From contig MU657342.1 in NCBI GenBank assembly GCA_026770575.1, positions 28,785 through 92,784 of the forward strand: a stretch of DNA of 64,000 nt, written 5' to 3'. Source of the stretch: Pelagophyceae sp. CCMP2097 (lineage: Eukaryota > Sar > Pelagophyceae). The translations under genes were made by a program, and so were the position numbers. Positions 1 to 12,000 of this stretch are shown here, piece after piece; the first letter of the stretch is position 1; each line of letters starts with the position of its first letter. Under the pieces are notes generated by a model. The model ran no database searches. It saw only the letters and a program-made list of their open reading frames with translations, and was not told where the DNA came from.

Positions 1-504
1 CGAGGCGCCAACTAATACGACTGGAGGGGGCGGCAAGAGCGCACGCGCTAAAAAAAGTTATCTTCGGCGATTTCTGTTGTGCAAATTCGACAGTGTCACG
101 TGAACGAGCCGATTTTTGGCGAAGGCCTCTTTTTTCAGGAAGGAGCCTTCTTCGAAGGTGGTGAGCGCCGCGACGGGAAAGAGCGGGAGTCTTACATAGG
201 TCTCGCGAACGCGTCGATTGCCCGTGGAAGCCGCGAGTTGCATTACCGCGAGGCGACGGTCGGAAGTACAATTTTTGTTTAGACAGGTTGACCGCGAGGG
301 TCCGATTCGAGGGCGGGAGCCGCGCTCGGGATGCTCCCGCACTGGAGGAGGCGAGCGCGCGCGCAGACCGTCCTGCGGGACGCGCGTGTCCACGGAGTGT
401 CCCGGCCGCTCGGCCGCCGCCGGCGCCGCGGCCCGCGTCCGGCGGCCGCGCGTCCTTTCCGGACGGCGCCGTTTCGCGGCGTCGGCGTCGATTCGCGGTG
501 CGGC
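1..504. other. No gene recognised
   Basis: Both strands carry only short overlapping open frames with arginine/proline-rich translations typical of GC-rich shadow frames. No domain, tRNA or repeat was recognised. It lies downstream of the SEC13 stop codon and may hold its 3' UTR. Confidence 0.5.
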
Positions 505-1591
505 CTAGTAGGCGGTGCCAACCTGCTTCCATTGGTTGTCGAGGACCTGCTTCCACAACGTGACGGAGTCGTCGCCCGTGGAGACTGCGAGGATGTTGGC
601 CGTGACGCTCCAGGAGACGCGCCAGGCGGGCAGGTCAAAGGCGTGCATGAGGAGCGGCGCCCAGGGCTCTTCGGGCGACGGCTGCGTCCAGATGCAGACC
701 GTCTTGTCCTCGGAGCATGACGCGATCATCGTCGAAGCCGTACCCGACAACGGCGCCCAGGCCACGTCGCGCACCCAGTCCTTGTGCACGTGCTCGTGCG
801 CCATGGGCTCCAGAGCCCACGTCAGCGCCGCGCCATTGTTCTCCGCGCGCCACACTCGAACCGCGTTGTCGCACGTGCCCGTCACGATGCGCAGCGACTC
901 GGCCGCGCCGCCCGGTCGCGCGCCACCAGAGGCGCCAAACGGTGCCCAGGAGATCGAATTGCAGCCGAGCGGCGACGCCACGAAGCGGTGCGTTGCCCAC
1001 GCGTCAGTCGCAGCAGAGTGCGCCAGAATCGTCACGTGGCCGTCCGACGACGCGCACGCCAGCATCAAAGAGCCTAAAGGCGCCCGAGGTCGGAAAGGCC
1101 CAGCCGCCGCGGCGCGGGTCCGACGACGGGCCAGATGCGGGCGCGGGGGCGCACCGTGCTCGTAGGGCGCCCACTCGATGGAGTTCACCGAGGCGGCGTC
1201 GACGGCGGCCTTCCAGTGGTGCACGACGGCCCACTCGCCGCGCGGCGACGTCTCGCGGAAGACGAGCACCGCGCCGTCGTACGAGCACGTCGCCAGCACC
1301 TGCGCGCGCCAAACGTTTCGCGCGCCAAACGTTTGAAAACGACGGGGGAATTGCGGCGTCCGTAGGCCGGACGCGGTTGCGCGCGACGCCCCAGCTCGGG
1401 TGGGCCCAGGCGACCTCCCAGACGGGCCCGTCGTGGCCGGTGAGCGTCGCCGCGAGGGTCTGCGTCTCGCCGTCGACGTCCCAGACCTTCACCGTGCGGT
1501 CCGACGACGCCGTCGCGAGGCGCTTCGAGTAGTAGTCCCACTTGACGTCGTGGATGCGGTCGGCGTGTTTTGTGTCCAGGACGGCCGCCAT
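505..1591 (-). CDS. SEC13: SEC13 WD40 coat/nucleoporin protein
   Basis: Two exons (1591-1388 and 1299-505, 88-nt phase-0 intron) give 332 aa, close to the usual ~320 aa. Sec13 is a WD40 propeller shared by the COPII vesicle cage (with Sec31) and the nuclear-pore Y-complex. It opens [15 protein letters not shown], a characteristic Sec13 start, and blade cores [25 protein letters not shown] and DSVTLWKQ are visible. Exon 1 ends HPSWG and exon 2 resumes VLATCSYDG, exactly the expected join, which fixes the splice sites (the donor reads GTCGCG, not the usual GTGCG). The ATG at 1591 is the only sensible start. The gene is divergent from the PDZ-VPS9-ankyrin gene. Its intron contains a perfect 16-bp tandem duplication. 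Identification is firm from sequence pattern. Confidence 0.93.
1303..1334. repeat. 16-bp tandem duplication in SEC13 intron
   Basis: CGCGCGCCAAACGTTT occurs twice back to back (1303-1318, 1319-1334), identical, inside the SEC13 intron next to its acceptor. Confidence 0.95.
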
Positions 1592-1812
1592 AGTCTCGAG
1601 CGCGGCGGAGCTGCGCGGCGGGATTTTGCGAGTCCAAGTTTGCGATCGAATCAAAAAAAACGAGAAACGGTGCGGCGGGCGGGAGCGGTAAGCTTCGGCG
1701 GCAACGGGTGCCCGCGATGTCGCCTCGTACAGAAAGTCGGAAAATTCGCCAAAGTCCCAATCGCAAGGTCAGGTTCGGTGGCCACGAACTCGCGGCGAGG
1801 CGCGCGCGCGGC

Positions 1813-4800
1813 ATGGGCGATGCTCCGGCGTCGTGGCGGGCCGAGGCGAGTCTGGAGTGGGTGAATATGGCGACGGCGCACTTGCCTTTTGTGCCGTGGC
1901 GAGAGTTCCAGACTCTACGCGACGTCGGCAGCGCCCCGCTCCACGTGCCTTTGGCGCCGTGCTTCTCGCTCTTCCTCCACCCGCGCGCGGCGCACGTTGA
2001 CCGCTTCAACGAACAGCGAGGGGTGACGAACTACGCCGCGTCAGCCTGGGCCGCGGACGCCATTTACGAGGGCCGCGTCCGAGACGTCCGCTACGACGTC
2101 GCAATCGCCGCAGACGGGGCAGACGCCACGCGACGGCGCACCATCGTCGAACGGCAGCGCTGCACCCTCACGGAAACGACGCTTCTTTTCGAGGTCCGCG
2201 CGACGGAAGAAGTCCGCGCCTCGGAAGGCGACGCCGCGCCCGACGCCGCGCTAAAGTACGACCTCGTGGAGCGATGGGAAATCGTCGAGGTCCGCGGGTT
2301 TGTGAACAACTCTACGACTTTGACGGCGCGCGCGGGGTCGTCGTCGGGCCGGTGGACGGAAGAGGCGCTGCGGCGCTTCGAGGCCTGGTCCGCGCTGGCG
2401 CAGCAAAAGTCGTACGCCGACGCCGTCGCGACAATGCTTTCCGACTCGCTATTTGGCTGCGAGGTGCCGCTGAGCAAAGGCGCCGCGCACGCGCGACATC
2501 TCGCACCCTTTATCGCGCCCGTGCCGCCGACGCGCGTCGACGTTGTCATGGAGGTCGACGACGAGTCGGGCGACGCCGCCGATTCGCGCGCGCCGGAGCT
2601 GCGCGAGACGCCGCTGGGCGCGTTCCACGCGGGCAAGGGCGAGCGCCTCGGTCACGCCGCGCGGCCGTGGACGCCCGCGGACCTCCTCGAGGCGCGCCTG
2701 ACCGCGAAGCCTGCGGAGAAGCGCGGCGGCTTCAACGGCAACGCGCGCACCGCGCTCCTCGAGAAGCGCGCGCCGGGCGCCGTCTACGAGGTGAGGCGCG
2801 AGGGTCTATATACCGGAAAGAGAGCGCCAATTGCGGATCGGGTGCGCCGTGTGAGCGGTCGACTAGGTGGCGTTTGCCGGCGACGTGGGCATCGAGTTCG
2901 CGCCCCTCGCTTCCGCGCACGGCGCCTGCGTCGTCGACGGCGTCCGAGCCGATTTCGGCGGCGACGGCGCGCCGCCGCGCGTCGGAGCCGCCCTCGTCTC
3001 CGTCAACGGCGTACGCGTGAGTCCTCTTACGGCCGTGTTCATTGTGTCGCGCAAGTGGGCACAGCGCTCGCGGCTTTGAGATAGATGCGTACGACCACAG
3101 GTGGCGGGCCTGAGCTTTGCGTCTTCGATGGCGCTGGTGCGGCAGCCGCCGCCGCTGCGGCTGGGTTTTGTAGAAGCCGATGCGGACCATCTCCTCGACG
3201 CCATCCTCGCCGTTGAGGTGGAGCGCGCGCCGCTCCGGTGCTCGCGTGCCGCCGTCGAGCGCGCCATGGCGGCGCCGGGCGCGCGGCCGCTCCGCGAAAA
3301 GTTGGACGATTTTGAAAAGTCGTTTGCTTCCACGGATCTCGCGCGGTCCCATCGGCCGCCCCAAGACTTAATCTGGGCCTGCGTCGAGTTCGCAGCAGAG
3401 TTCCTGCGCGAACACAAGCTCCTCCGCGCCCCGGGCAACGACGGCGCCGTCGCGCCGAGCCGCAACCAGCTCACGAGGCGAGCAAACGTCGTAGACCACC
3501 TCCTCGGCCGCCGCCGCGCGCCGTCCAACGAGGCCGACGCCGCGGCAGGACTCGACGCCGACGAGGAGCTCGACGACTTTTGGGACGCTGCAAAGGACCA
3601 CATCGAGCGCCGAGTCATGGGCCGCCTCTTCGACTCCGTCGTGCGTGCCCCCCAAGGGGCTCCCGGACGGACGAGCACGTCGATAGAGCCTATGTCGCGT
3701 CACGTCCGTGTTCGGCACTGAATGCTTAGGTGCGGCTGTCTCCAGATTTCGGCCGCGGCGACGACGAGCTGCGGCGGCGGCTCTCGCGGCTGCGATTTTT
3801 GAAGTTGGAACATTTAGGCGTCGTCGTCCAGGACGGGTCCGAATCGGCGCCGGGCGCCGAATGGGCCGTGGCGCAGTTGGAGCTGCAAAGAGTCGCAGAG
3901 GCGAGGAGCGTGTCCGAGATGTTGGACAGACTCCAGGCCTCTGTGCGCTTCATCGCGTCGGCGGTCGAGGCCACCGCGAACCGCGGTAAACCGCTGGCCT
4001 GCTACAGCGCCATCGGCGCAGACGAGCTGCTACCGGCGATCACCTGGACGGTGATCCAGGCCAATCCGCCTCGCCTCGCCTCGACGTTGTGGGTCATCGA
4101 GCACTACGGCCGAAAGGCCCAGCTCCGGCAGGAAAAGGGCTACGCCTTTGCCAACTTTTGCGCCGCCGTGGCGTTTGCGCGGGAGAGGCTCGACGACGCC
4201 GCGCCTTTGGAGGGCCTCATCTCCGTGTCGGACTTTCGGCGAGGTGTCCAACTGTCGGCGCTCTGCGACAAGGCCCTCGACGCGGCGAGCCGGGCCGACG
4301 CGCGGACACTCAGGCTCGTCTTCGCCGCGGGCGCCGACCCTCTAGCGCTGTCCGTGGACCACGCCGCGACGCCTCTCCACGCCGCGCTCCAACTCCTGCG
4401 AGAGCCCGACGACGGCGCGCGCAACCGCAAATCAGACGCCCAAGAGTGCGTCGAGGCCTGCCTCGCCGCTCTGCGCGACCGCGCCGCCGCCGAACAACCC
4501 GCGGCGGGCTACCAGAGCACTTCAACGGCGCTCACGGCGGCGCGGCCGAAAACGGGCCTCGCGGACGTGGCCGTGCGGCGCGGCGAACTGCAGGGCCAGA
4601 CGGCTTTGATGGTGGCCGTGAGCGTCGGCAGCTTGGCCGCGACGCTCGGGCTCTTGGACCTCGGGGCCGACACGGACCTCGAGGACGCGCGCGGCCGGTC
4701 CGCCGCCGATTTAGCGCGCGAGTTCCGGCACGCCGATTGCCTCGAGGCGCTGACGTGCGGCGACCCTCGCGAGGCGTCGCTCGCCGAGGCGGCGGCGCGC

Positions 4801-6984
4801 GGCGACGGCGCAAAGGTCCGCGGCCTCCTCCTCCGCGGCGCGGCGCCGGGCGCGGCGTGCGAAAGGCTCAAGTGCACGCCTCTCGTGGCGGCGGCCGCCG
4901 CGGGCGCGTCGGACTGCGTGGCCGCTTTGTTGGACGCCGGCGCGGACGTCGACGGCACCGACGCAAGCGGCGCGACGGCGCTCATGTGGGCCGTCGGCGT
5001 CTCGAAGAAGGGCGCTTCAGAGGCGGCGTACGCGCAGATCTGCGTTTCGACGGCGCTGCTGCGCGCCGGCGCGAGCCGTTTCAAGAAGGACGCCGACGGC
5101 CACGACGCATTGCACTGGGCGACGTCCTTTGGCGGCGGCGCGCGCCTGCGGCACATCTTGGCCAACGATCCCGTAAGAGTCAAGCTCTTCGACGTCGCCA
5201 AGGACGGCGCGTTCGACCGCGTCGTCGCTTTACTGGACCAGGGCGCCGACGCGGATGAAGCCTGCCCGGACAAGGGCTACACGCCCCTCGTCGCGGCGAC
5301 GTACAACGGCGACGTCCGCGTCGCCGCCGCGCTGCTGGCGCCGCCGCGGGGCGCGGCGAGCGCCGCGGCGAGCGCCGACGCCGCGGGGCGCAACGGACTC
5401 ACGCCTTTGATGTACGCCGCCCAGAAGAAGTCGCTGCCCCTCGTCTCCCTCCTCTTGCGCCACGGCGCGGACCGCGACCGACGCTGCGCCCGCGGCAAGA
5501 CTGCGTTGGACCACGTCGAGGACGCGCGCGCCACGCCGGCCGCAGAGGAGGCCGCAGAGGCCGCCGAGGCGACGCGCGTGCTGCGGCAGCTGCGCGAGCT
5601 GCTTTCCGTGGACCCCGGCAAGGTGCTCCTCGTCGAGGCTGCGGCGCGCGGCGACGCGGTCAAGGTCTCCGCGTTGTTGGCTCAAGGCGCGTCGCCGAAC
5701 CAGCGGCGGTGGTTGCGGTCGAAGGCCGGCTGGCATCTCGAGCTCTCGACGCCGCTCATCGCCGCGGCGGCTTACGACTGCGCGGCGACGGCGGACGTCT
5801 TGCTCCGAGCCCGGAACGTCGACGTCGACGCGGCGAATCCGCTTGGGCAGACGCCGTTGATGTACGCGGCCATGCGGGGGTCGGCCGACATGCTCCTCCG
5901 CCTTCTAAAAGCCGGCGCCACGCGCGGCCTCTGCGACCGACACGGACGCACCGCCCTCGCCTGGGGCGTGCGCCGAGCAAAGTGCGTGGGGGGTCTCCTT
6001 GAAACTTTCTCAATCGTCATTTTGCCCACTAGGATGGACTCTGAGACGATAAAACGTGCGGGCGCCAAAGGCATGGCGCCCGGGTCGGCGACGGACCGCG
6101 CGGACCGCCTGGCCGTGCCGCTGCTGCGCGTCGACCTTGGGACGCACTCTACCATGGGTCTCGCCGCCGCTGGCGACGTCGACGGCGTCGTCGCGCTGAT
6201 CAAGCTCGGCGCCGACGTCAACGCGTCGGACCGCGCCTCGCCGTGCGGCGAGACGGCGCTCCTCGCCTGCTGCGCCGCTGGGCAGGCGGACGTGCTCCGA
6301 AGGCTCCTGCGGCATCCGAACATCTTGCCGGACCTGGCCTCGTCGCGCGGCGTCACGCCGACGATGCAGGCCGCCGCTGCGGGCTTCGACGACGGCGTGC
6401 TCCTCCTCCTCCGCGCAGGCGCGCGGCGCGGGCTCAAGACGCCCCAGGGGCGGTCCGCCGCCGACTACGCCACGGAGCACGGTCACGTCGCCCTCGCCGC
6501 GCTGCTCTCCGCGGACCCGAAGCAGACGTCCATCCACGACGTCGCCGCCGCCGGCCGCCTCCTCATCATCTCCGGCCTCCTCCGGCAGCAGCCCGACCTC
6601 CTCAACGCAAGACGCAAGACCGACGGCGCCACGCCGCTCCTCGTCGCCGCCGCGAACAAGCGGCTCAAGGTCCGTACGCCCGTCTGAGGAGCCTCTTGAG
6701 GAGCCAAAACGACGCGCGCCCTCGCCGCGTCACCGTCGGCGCCTCAGGCCGTCGAGCTGCTGCTGTCCCAGCCGAACGTCGACGTCGACGCGCCCAACGC
6801 GCGCCGCGAGACGGCGCTGATGCACGCCGCGGCCGCGGGTGCGCTCGACGTCTGCTCGCGCCTCGTCGCCAAGGGCGCGTCGCCCGGCGCCAAGGACGTC
6901 GCGGGGTGTACGGCGTCGTCCTGGGCGTGCAAAAAGTCGTACTCCAACATGGTCCTCTTCAGCGGTATGCTCATGGTCACCTGA
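1813..6984 (+). CDS. PDZ-VPS9-ankyrin multidomain protein (putative Rab5-type GEF)
   Basis: Five exons (1813-2790, 2867-3016, 3101-3640, 3730-6669, 6748-6984), all phase 0, encode 1614 aa. Residues ~1-326 are unrecognised, with a weak resemblance to lipid-binding VASt/START folds. Residues ~327-400 look like a PDZ domain (VGIEFAP, then VSVNGVRVAGLSF across an intron). Residues ~640-720 carry the VPS9 signature (GADELLPAITWTVIQANPP, then YAFANFCAA), the catalytic core of Rab5-family exchange factors. From ~740 to the end are about 15 ankyrin-like repeats (repeated TPLMYAA, GADVNA). A role in endosomal Rab activation is inferred from VPS9. The ATG at 1813 has G at -3 and +4; an in-frame ATG at 1717 is the alternative start. 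A possible in-frame 51-nt intron at 5982-6032 is unresolved. Confidence 0.8.
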
Positions 6985-7640
6985 GGCGCAAGCAGCGCCC
7001 GTCTGTCAATCTGTGTAACCGAAAATGACGCTCGGCTCGGGGGCGCCAGCGTGCGGCCTTAGCGGCCGCGGCGGAAGGAGCAGCCGCCCTGGAACGGCGC
7101 CTCGCCCTGCACGGGCGGCACCGAGGCGGCGCGGCGAAACCCAGCCGCGCCGAGCTCTCGAGCCAACTGCGCGAACTTTTAAAAAAAAAATCCGGAACAT
7201 TTTCGGAACGTCAAAAACGGTCCTTTGCCCCCCCCGCCCTCGCGCCGCCGCGACGGAGGGCTCGGTCTGCTGTTCTAACTGGCTTCCGCGCGACGATGGA
7301 TTCGTACGGATCTTGGCGCCTGCCCATGACGCGCGAAATTGCTGACGCGTTTGACGCTGCGTCGGATCATCTCTGATGGCGACCGGGGCGACGCCGTGCC
7401 GGAGTTGCGAGCGGAAGCGTCGCCGGGCCGCCGCGTTCTCGCCGCGGCGCCACAGTGTGGCCACGCGCAGACCTCGGCCGCCGGGCCGCGCGGCCGGGTG
7501 GGAAAGATCGCGGGGGCTCGCGGGCGGCGGGGGCGGCGGGGGCCCGAAGTCTCGAGCCGCGGCGCGGCTGAGCGCCGCCGCGCCGCCACGTTCTCGACGC
7601 AGCGCCAAAATGTCCCACGCGCCCGACCCCTCCCCCCGAT
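6985..7640. other. Intergenic stretch, no gene recognised
   Basis: Lies between the convergent ends of the VPS9-ankyrin gene and the GNAT gene. Open frames on both strands are low-complexity and unsupported. It contains one copy of a 42-bp dispersed repeat (7086-7127) also found upstream of the GNAT start. Confidence 0.5.
7086..7127. repeat. 42-bp dispersed repeat, copy 1
   Basis: Matches 8341-8382 in the same orientation with two mismatches. Read on the minus strand both copies encode SVPPxQGEAPFQG; here that frame ends in a stop 9 codons later. Confidence 0.8.
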
Positions 7641-8307
7641 TCATTCGTACCGGAACGCTTTAGAATTAGAACGCTGCAACCGAGCCCCGGCGGCCGCGGA
7701 GGTGGGCGATTGGAGTGGCATCGCCATTTCGACGTTTTCGAGCTGCGTCGTCATTTTGACGATTTTGAGTTCGAGGCCGCCCCAGGCGGGATCGCCCATG
7801 ACGAAGTTTCGCTCGACGGCGAAGCCGCAGCTTTGGTAAAAGGCGATCGCGGCCCGGGAACTGTTGACGCCGGGCGTGATGAGCGTGAGGGGCTTCGCGG
7901 CGCCGAGCGAACGCACGTGATCGAACGCGTGGCCGAGCAGCCTCCTGCCGTGCCCGCTTCGCCGGCAATCGCGGTGCATGTACATTTTGACGACTCGGAG
8001 CCTGCTCGAAGCAGTCGTCATTGTGCACCACGCCGACGAAGCCGACGATGGCGCCGTCAGCCTCGAGGACCCAGAGCCGCGACGCGGGTGCCGCGAAGCG
8101 CTCCGCGCACCTTTCCCACGACCTGAGCTCCTTTTCCAGCGTGCTCGACTCGGATATGTGGAACGCGCCGATTTTGCCGTAGAGAGCATAGTCCAAGTCC
8201 TCGCCGGGGCGGTCTTCCTGAAGCGAACACAGACATTCGTGGGATGCGAAGAGCGCGTCGACCGCCGGCAGGTCGCCCTTCGTCACCTCGCGCACCGCGA
8301 ACGGCAT
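7641..8307 (-). CDS. GNAT-family N-acetyltransferase with a frameshift
   Basis: The N-terminal half (MPFAVREVTKGDLPAVDALF, from ATG 8307) and the C-terminal half lie in different frames, joining around 8001-8002. Together they give a ~220-aa GCN5-related acyltransferase: an IVGFVGVVHND strand, then VVKMYMHRDCRRSGHGRRLL, the acetyl-CoA-binding R/Q-x-x-G-x-G/A loop, and later AIAFYQSCGF, a typical GNAT C-terminal motif. Removing one G between FEQ and LRVVKM restores continuity, and no intron of allowed size fits. So this is either a one-base sequencing error or a recent inactivating indel. Substrate unknown. The upstream 42-bp repeat stays open in the same frame but has no ATG. Confidence 0.75.
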
Positions 8308-8340
8308 GGCGGCGCAAGAGTTTCGGCAGAAGAAGCCGTC

Positions 8341-8382
8341 GCCCTGGAACGGTGCCTCGCCCTGCTCGGGCGGCACCGAGGC
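8341..8382. repeat. 42-bp dispersed repeat, copy 2
   Basis: Two mismatches from 7086-7127. On the minus strand one difference is synonymous (GCA/GCG) and the other changes Glu to Val. Confidence 0.8.
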
Positions 8383-8566
8383 GCGCGCGAGCCCCGATTC
8401 GCCGGACTCCAGTCGAGCACTCCAAGCCTTCAATGGGCCGTTCGGGACACGGGTCGGGCAATGCGATCAAGGAAGAAAAACTTCGAGGTGACTCAAGACG
8501 ACTTCACTACGACTTGCCTTTGACCTTTGAATTAAATTTTCTTATTTTTAATACATGTATAGGTAA

Positions 8567-8608
8567 TATAGATAGATAGATTCGAAGATAGATAGATAGA
8601 TAGATAGG
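8567..8608. repeat. GATA microsatellite
   Basis: Two runs of (GATA)n, about 3 and 5 units, separated by a short TTCGAA-containing spacer. Confidence 0.95.
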
Positions 8609-8635
8609 AATTCCATATTGCGGTAAGATTCAACA

Positions 8636-8693
8636 ACGTTCCGAAATTTATCGTAAATTACCGAAACTTTCCGTAACTTACCGAAATCAACGG
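8636..8693. repeat. Degenerate TTACCGAAA repeats
   Basis: Several imperfect copies of TTACCGAAA / TTCCGTAA in both orientations in an AT-rich stretch; no known function. Confidence 0.6.
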
Positions 8694-9081
8694 ACATGCA
8701 ACAGCTTTATTCAGTCGAGAAGAATTCCTATTGCGCTTGTCAGTGACTCGGAGAAAAGCCCGAAAGAAATCGCTAAACATGCAATTTCAGTGTAAGATTG
8801 ATGACACCTCGAACATTTCACCTGACTCAGAGAAAAATGATAGCTCGAGCGAGAGAGGGAACTAAGCGCTCCGCCCAGAGAACGTCGGGGAACGTTCAAG
8901 AACACCGACGTGTTGCCGAGGCGGCCCCGCTCACCAGTGTATAGACCTCCGTGCGCGGCTCCTTTGTACAGGGGCCGGAATTCCATTGTAGCCGACGCTA
9001 TTTTAGCCGAGGAGCGTCCCGCAGCAGGACCGCTGAGGACGGTCGTAGTACCCCGCCGGCGTGCGTCGCGCGGCGCTCCTG

Positions 9082-12000
9082 ATGCAGACGCGCGATTCGG
9101 CGCCGTCGCGGGACGAGGCCAAGGACGCCGACGAGGCCGCGCATCCGAGCAAGGCGGAACCGCCTCCGGAGGCGGCGTCGCCGTTTGACACGGCGGGCTT
9201 CGTCTCAAAGTGGTCGTTCCTCTACGCGCTGCCGCTCTTCCGCCTCGGCGCGCGGCGGCCGCTGCAGCAGGCGGACCTCCCGCCCGTCGCGGCGCGCGAC
9301 ACGCCTGAGCGCGTGTCGCGGCTCGTCGAGGAAGCCTGGGCGCGGACGCCGTCGATTGCGCGCGCGCTCTGGGGCGCCTTTGGCAACGACCTGGTCCTCT
9401 CGGGCCTATTGTTCTTCGTCGACTTCGCGGCCGTCGTCGCGACCGCCGAGCTCCTGCGGCCCTTTGTGAACTGGATCTCGACGGACCGCGCAGACGTGCG
9501 TCTCGCGGCCGGCTCTGGCGCTGCTTGTTTGCCGACGCGCGGAGACGAATCCGTAGGTCTGGGTCGGCGCGCTTTGGGCGGCGGCGCTGATTGGGGCGTC
9601 TTTGGTCAATGTGACTTTTCACCACGGCGCGTTTTACATGCTCATGCGCGGCGGCTGGAACTGCCGGATTGCCGTCACCAATTTGATGCACGGCAAGCTC
9701 CTGCGCGTCAAGGCCTCCGCCGTCGCAAAGGTCTCCACGGGCTACGTCCTCTCTCTCGTCACGACGGACTGCCAGCGCTTCGACAACTTGATCCCGTTCA
9801 TCCACGCGCCCTGGGTCGCTTTTATTCTGAGCGGCGCCACCTACGGGCTCCTCGCGCGCACCGTGGGCCCGGCGCCCGCCGCCGCGGGCTGCGCAGTCGT
9901 CGCGGCGTCCGTCGCCGTGCAGATCAAGCTCGGCTTTCGCTTTAAGCGACTCCGTGGCACGACCGCGGCGCAGACGGACCGGCGCGTCAAGCTCATCTCC
10001 GAGCTCTTGTCGGGGATCTACACCGTCAAGGCCGCGTCCTGGGAGGTGCCCTTCGAGGCGAAGATCCGCGACCTGCGCGCGCAAGAGGCGGCGACGATTC
10101 TCCGATCGCAGCACTGCAAAGCAGTCACGAGCGGCCTCTACTTTTGCACCGTCTCCCTCGCCACCTTTGCCCTCTTCGCCACTTTCATCTTCTCCGGCGA
10201 ACAGAGGCACCTCCGCGTCGGCGACGTCGTCTCGACGATTGCGCTCTTGAACGCTTTGCGGCAAATCGTCTCCTTTGGTCTGGCGTACTTTATGATGACC
10301 TTTCCAGAAATGCTCGTCGCCCTCCAGCGCTTCGACGCCTTCATGCGACTCCCAGAGGTCGCGCCGCTCCCGCGGCGAAACTTTGCAGACGACCGCCTCG
10401 TCGCAGTCGTCAGCCAAGCTGCCTTTGCCTGGGACGCCGACGACGCTCCGCGGGGCACCGACGACGAAGCACCGTCGACGAGCAAAGCGGCGATACGCGG
10501 CATCGACTTTGAGCTCCGCACGGGCGAGATGCTCGCCGTGAAAGCCCGCGTCGCTCTCCGGAAACCCCGGACCGTGGCCGTCGACCGCTCCCAGGCTGGC
10601 GAATCACCTTTCGCGCTAGGTCGAGGGCCCCGTGGGCAGCGGCAAGTCGAGCCTCATCGAGGCGCTCTTCGGCGAGCTCGCCCTCGTCGGCGGGTCCGTG
10701 GAGCTTGCGCCTTTAGAGGCCATGGCCGTCGTCTACGCGCCACAAAGACCCTGGGTCGTCGCCGGGTCGCTAAGGGCGAACGTGCTTCTCGGCGCCGTCG
10801 GCGGTTTTGTCGACGAGGCGCTCTACGCGGCGGCTGTGGACGCCTGCGCATTGGGCGTGGACGTGGCCCTTTTAGAGTACGGCGATCAGACGCTCTTGGG
10901 CGAGCGCGGCGTCACGCTCAGCGGCGGCCAGCAGGCGCGCGTGACGCTGGCGCGCGCGGTGTACGCGGCGCTCGTCTACAAGCAGCAAGACCCGACTAGA
11001 AAGGTCCTGGCCATCCTCGATGACCCTTTGGCTTCCGTCGACGCGCACGTGGCAAACCACATCATCGACCGCGCACTGAGAGGTGCTCTGCGCGACTGCG
11101 CCGTCCTCTGCGTCACGCACTCCAAGCAGTGCGCCGACGCCGCAGACGCCGTCATTTCGCTCCGCGCGGACGGCACGCAGGCCCCGCCGGGCGACGTGCG
11201 GCTGTCCGTCCGCTCAGCCTCGAGCGCCAGCCTCGCCGACGTTTCGCCCGACGTTTCGCCCGGCACCGCGGCGCCGCCGCGGGGCTCGGGCCCCGTGGCG
11301 AGCGAGGACGAGCGCGTCACGGGGTCGGTGTCGTGGCGCACGTGGCGCGACTACGCGGCGTCGGCGGGCTGGTCGCTCGTCGCGGGGGTCTTCCTGCTCT
11401 TCGTCGTGGGCCAGGCATGCCTCGTCGCGACGGATTACTATATCATTTACTGGACGAACAACGAGCTCAACCAGGACTCTGCCGTCTCCGCGGCCAAGAA
11501 ACGCGAGCTCATCCTCGTCTACGGTGCGTCTCAAACGCAAAACGGATCCGCGATGACAGAGCGGTGTAGGCACGCTGTCCGGGGCGACGGTGCTTCTGGC
11601 GATGCTGCGCGCGGGCTTGTTCTACGACGCGTCCATCCTCGCGGCCAACGGCCTGCACGACGGCGCCGCCCGGGCCATCCTCAAGGCGCCGCTGCACTTC
11701 CACAACGACACGCCGCGCGGCCGCATCCTCGCGCGGTTTGCGTCGGACCAGGGCAACGTGGACGAGTTGCTCTCGCAAGCGATTTTCGACCTCATGCAGC
11801 TCGGCCTGATGATGCTCGCTGTCGTCGGCGCCGCCGTCGCCGCCGTGCCGTACCTCGCTGCCGTCCTGCCGCCGCTGGGCCTGGTGTTTGTGCGTCACAA
11901 ACAATTTGTCACAAAGTCGATGAACGAGTGTAAGCGCCTCGACCAGATCACGCGCGGCCCGGTCATCGCCGCATTTGCCGACACTTTGAACGGCCTCGGC

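Larger units (their letters stand above)
8308..9081. other. AT-richer divergent intergenic region
   Basis: Between the GNAT start (-) and the ABC transporter start (+). Noticeably lower GC than the surroundings. It holds the second 42-bp repeat copy, a GATA microsatellite and degenerate TACCGAAA-type repeats. Probably carries both promoters. Confidence 0.6.

Noticed and set aside
5982..6032. Possible 51-nt in-frame intron in the VPS9-ankyrin gene
   Set aside because: It has GTGCGT and CTAG ends but no stop and is a multiple of three; without RNA data I left it as coding.
8711..10417. A 568-codon minus-strand frame
   Set aside because: Antisense of ABC transporter exons; no recognisable motif, and the plus strand has clear transporter features.
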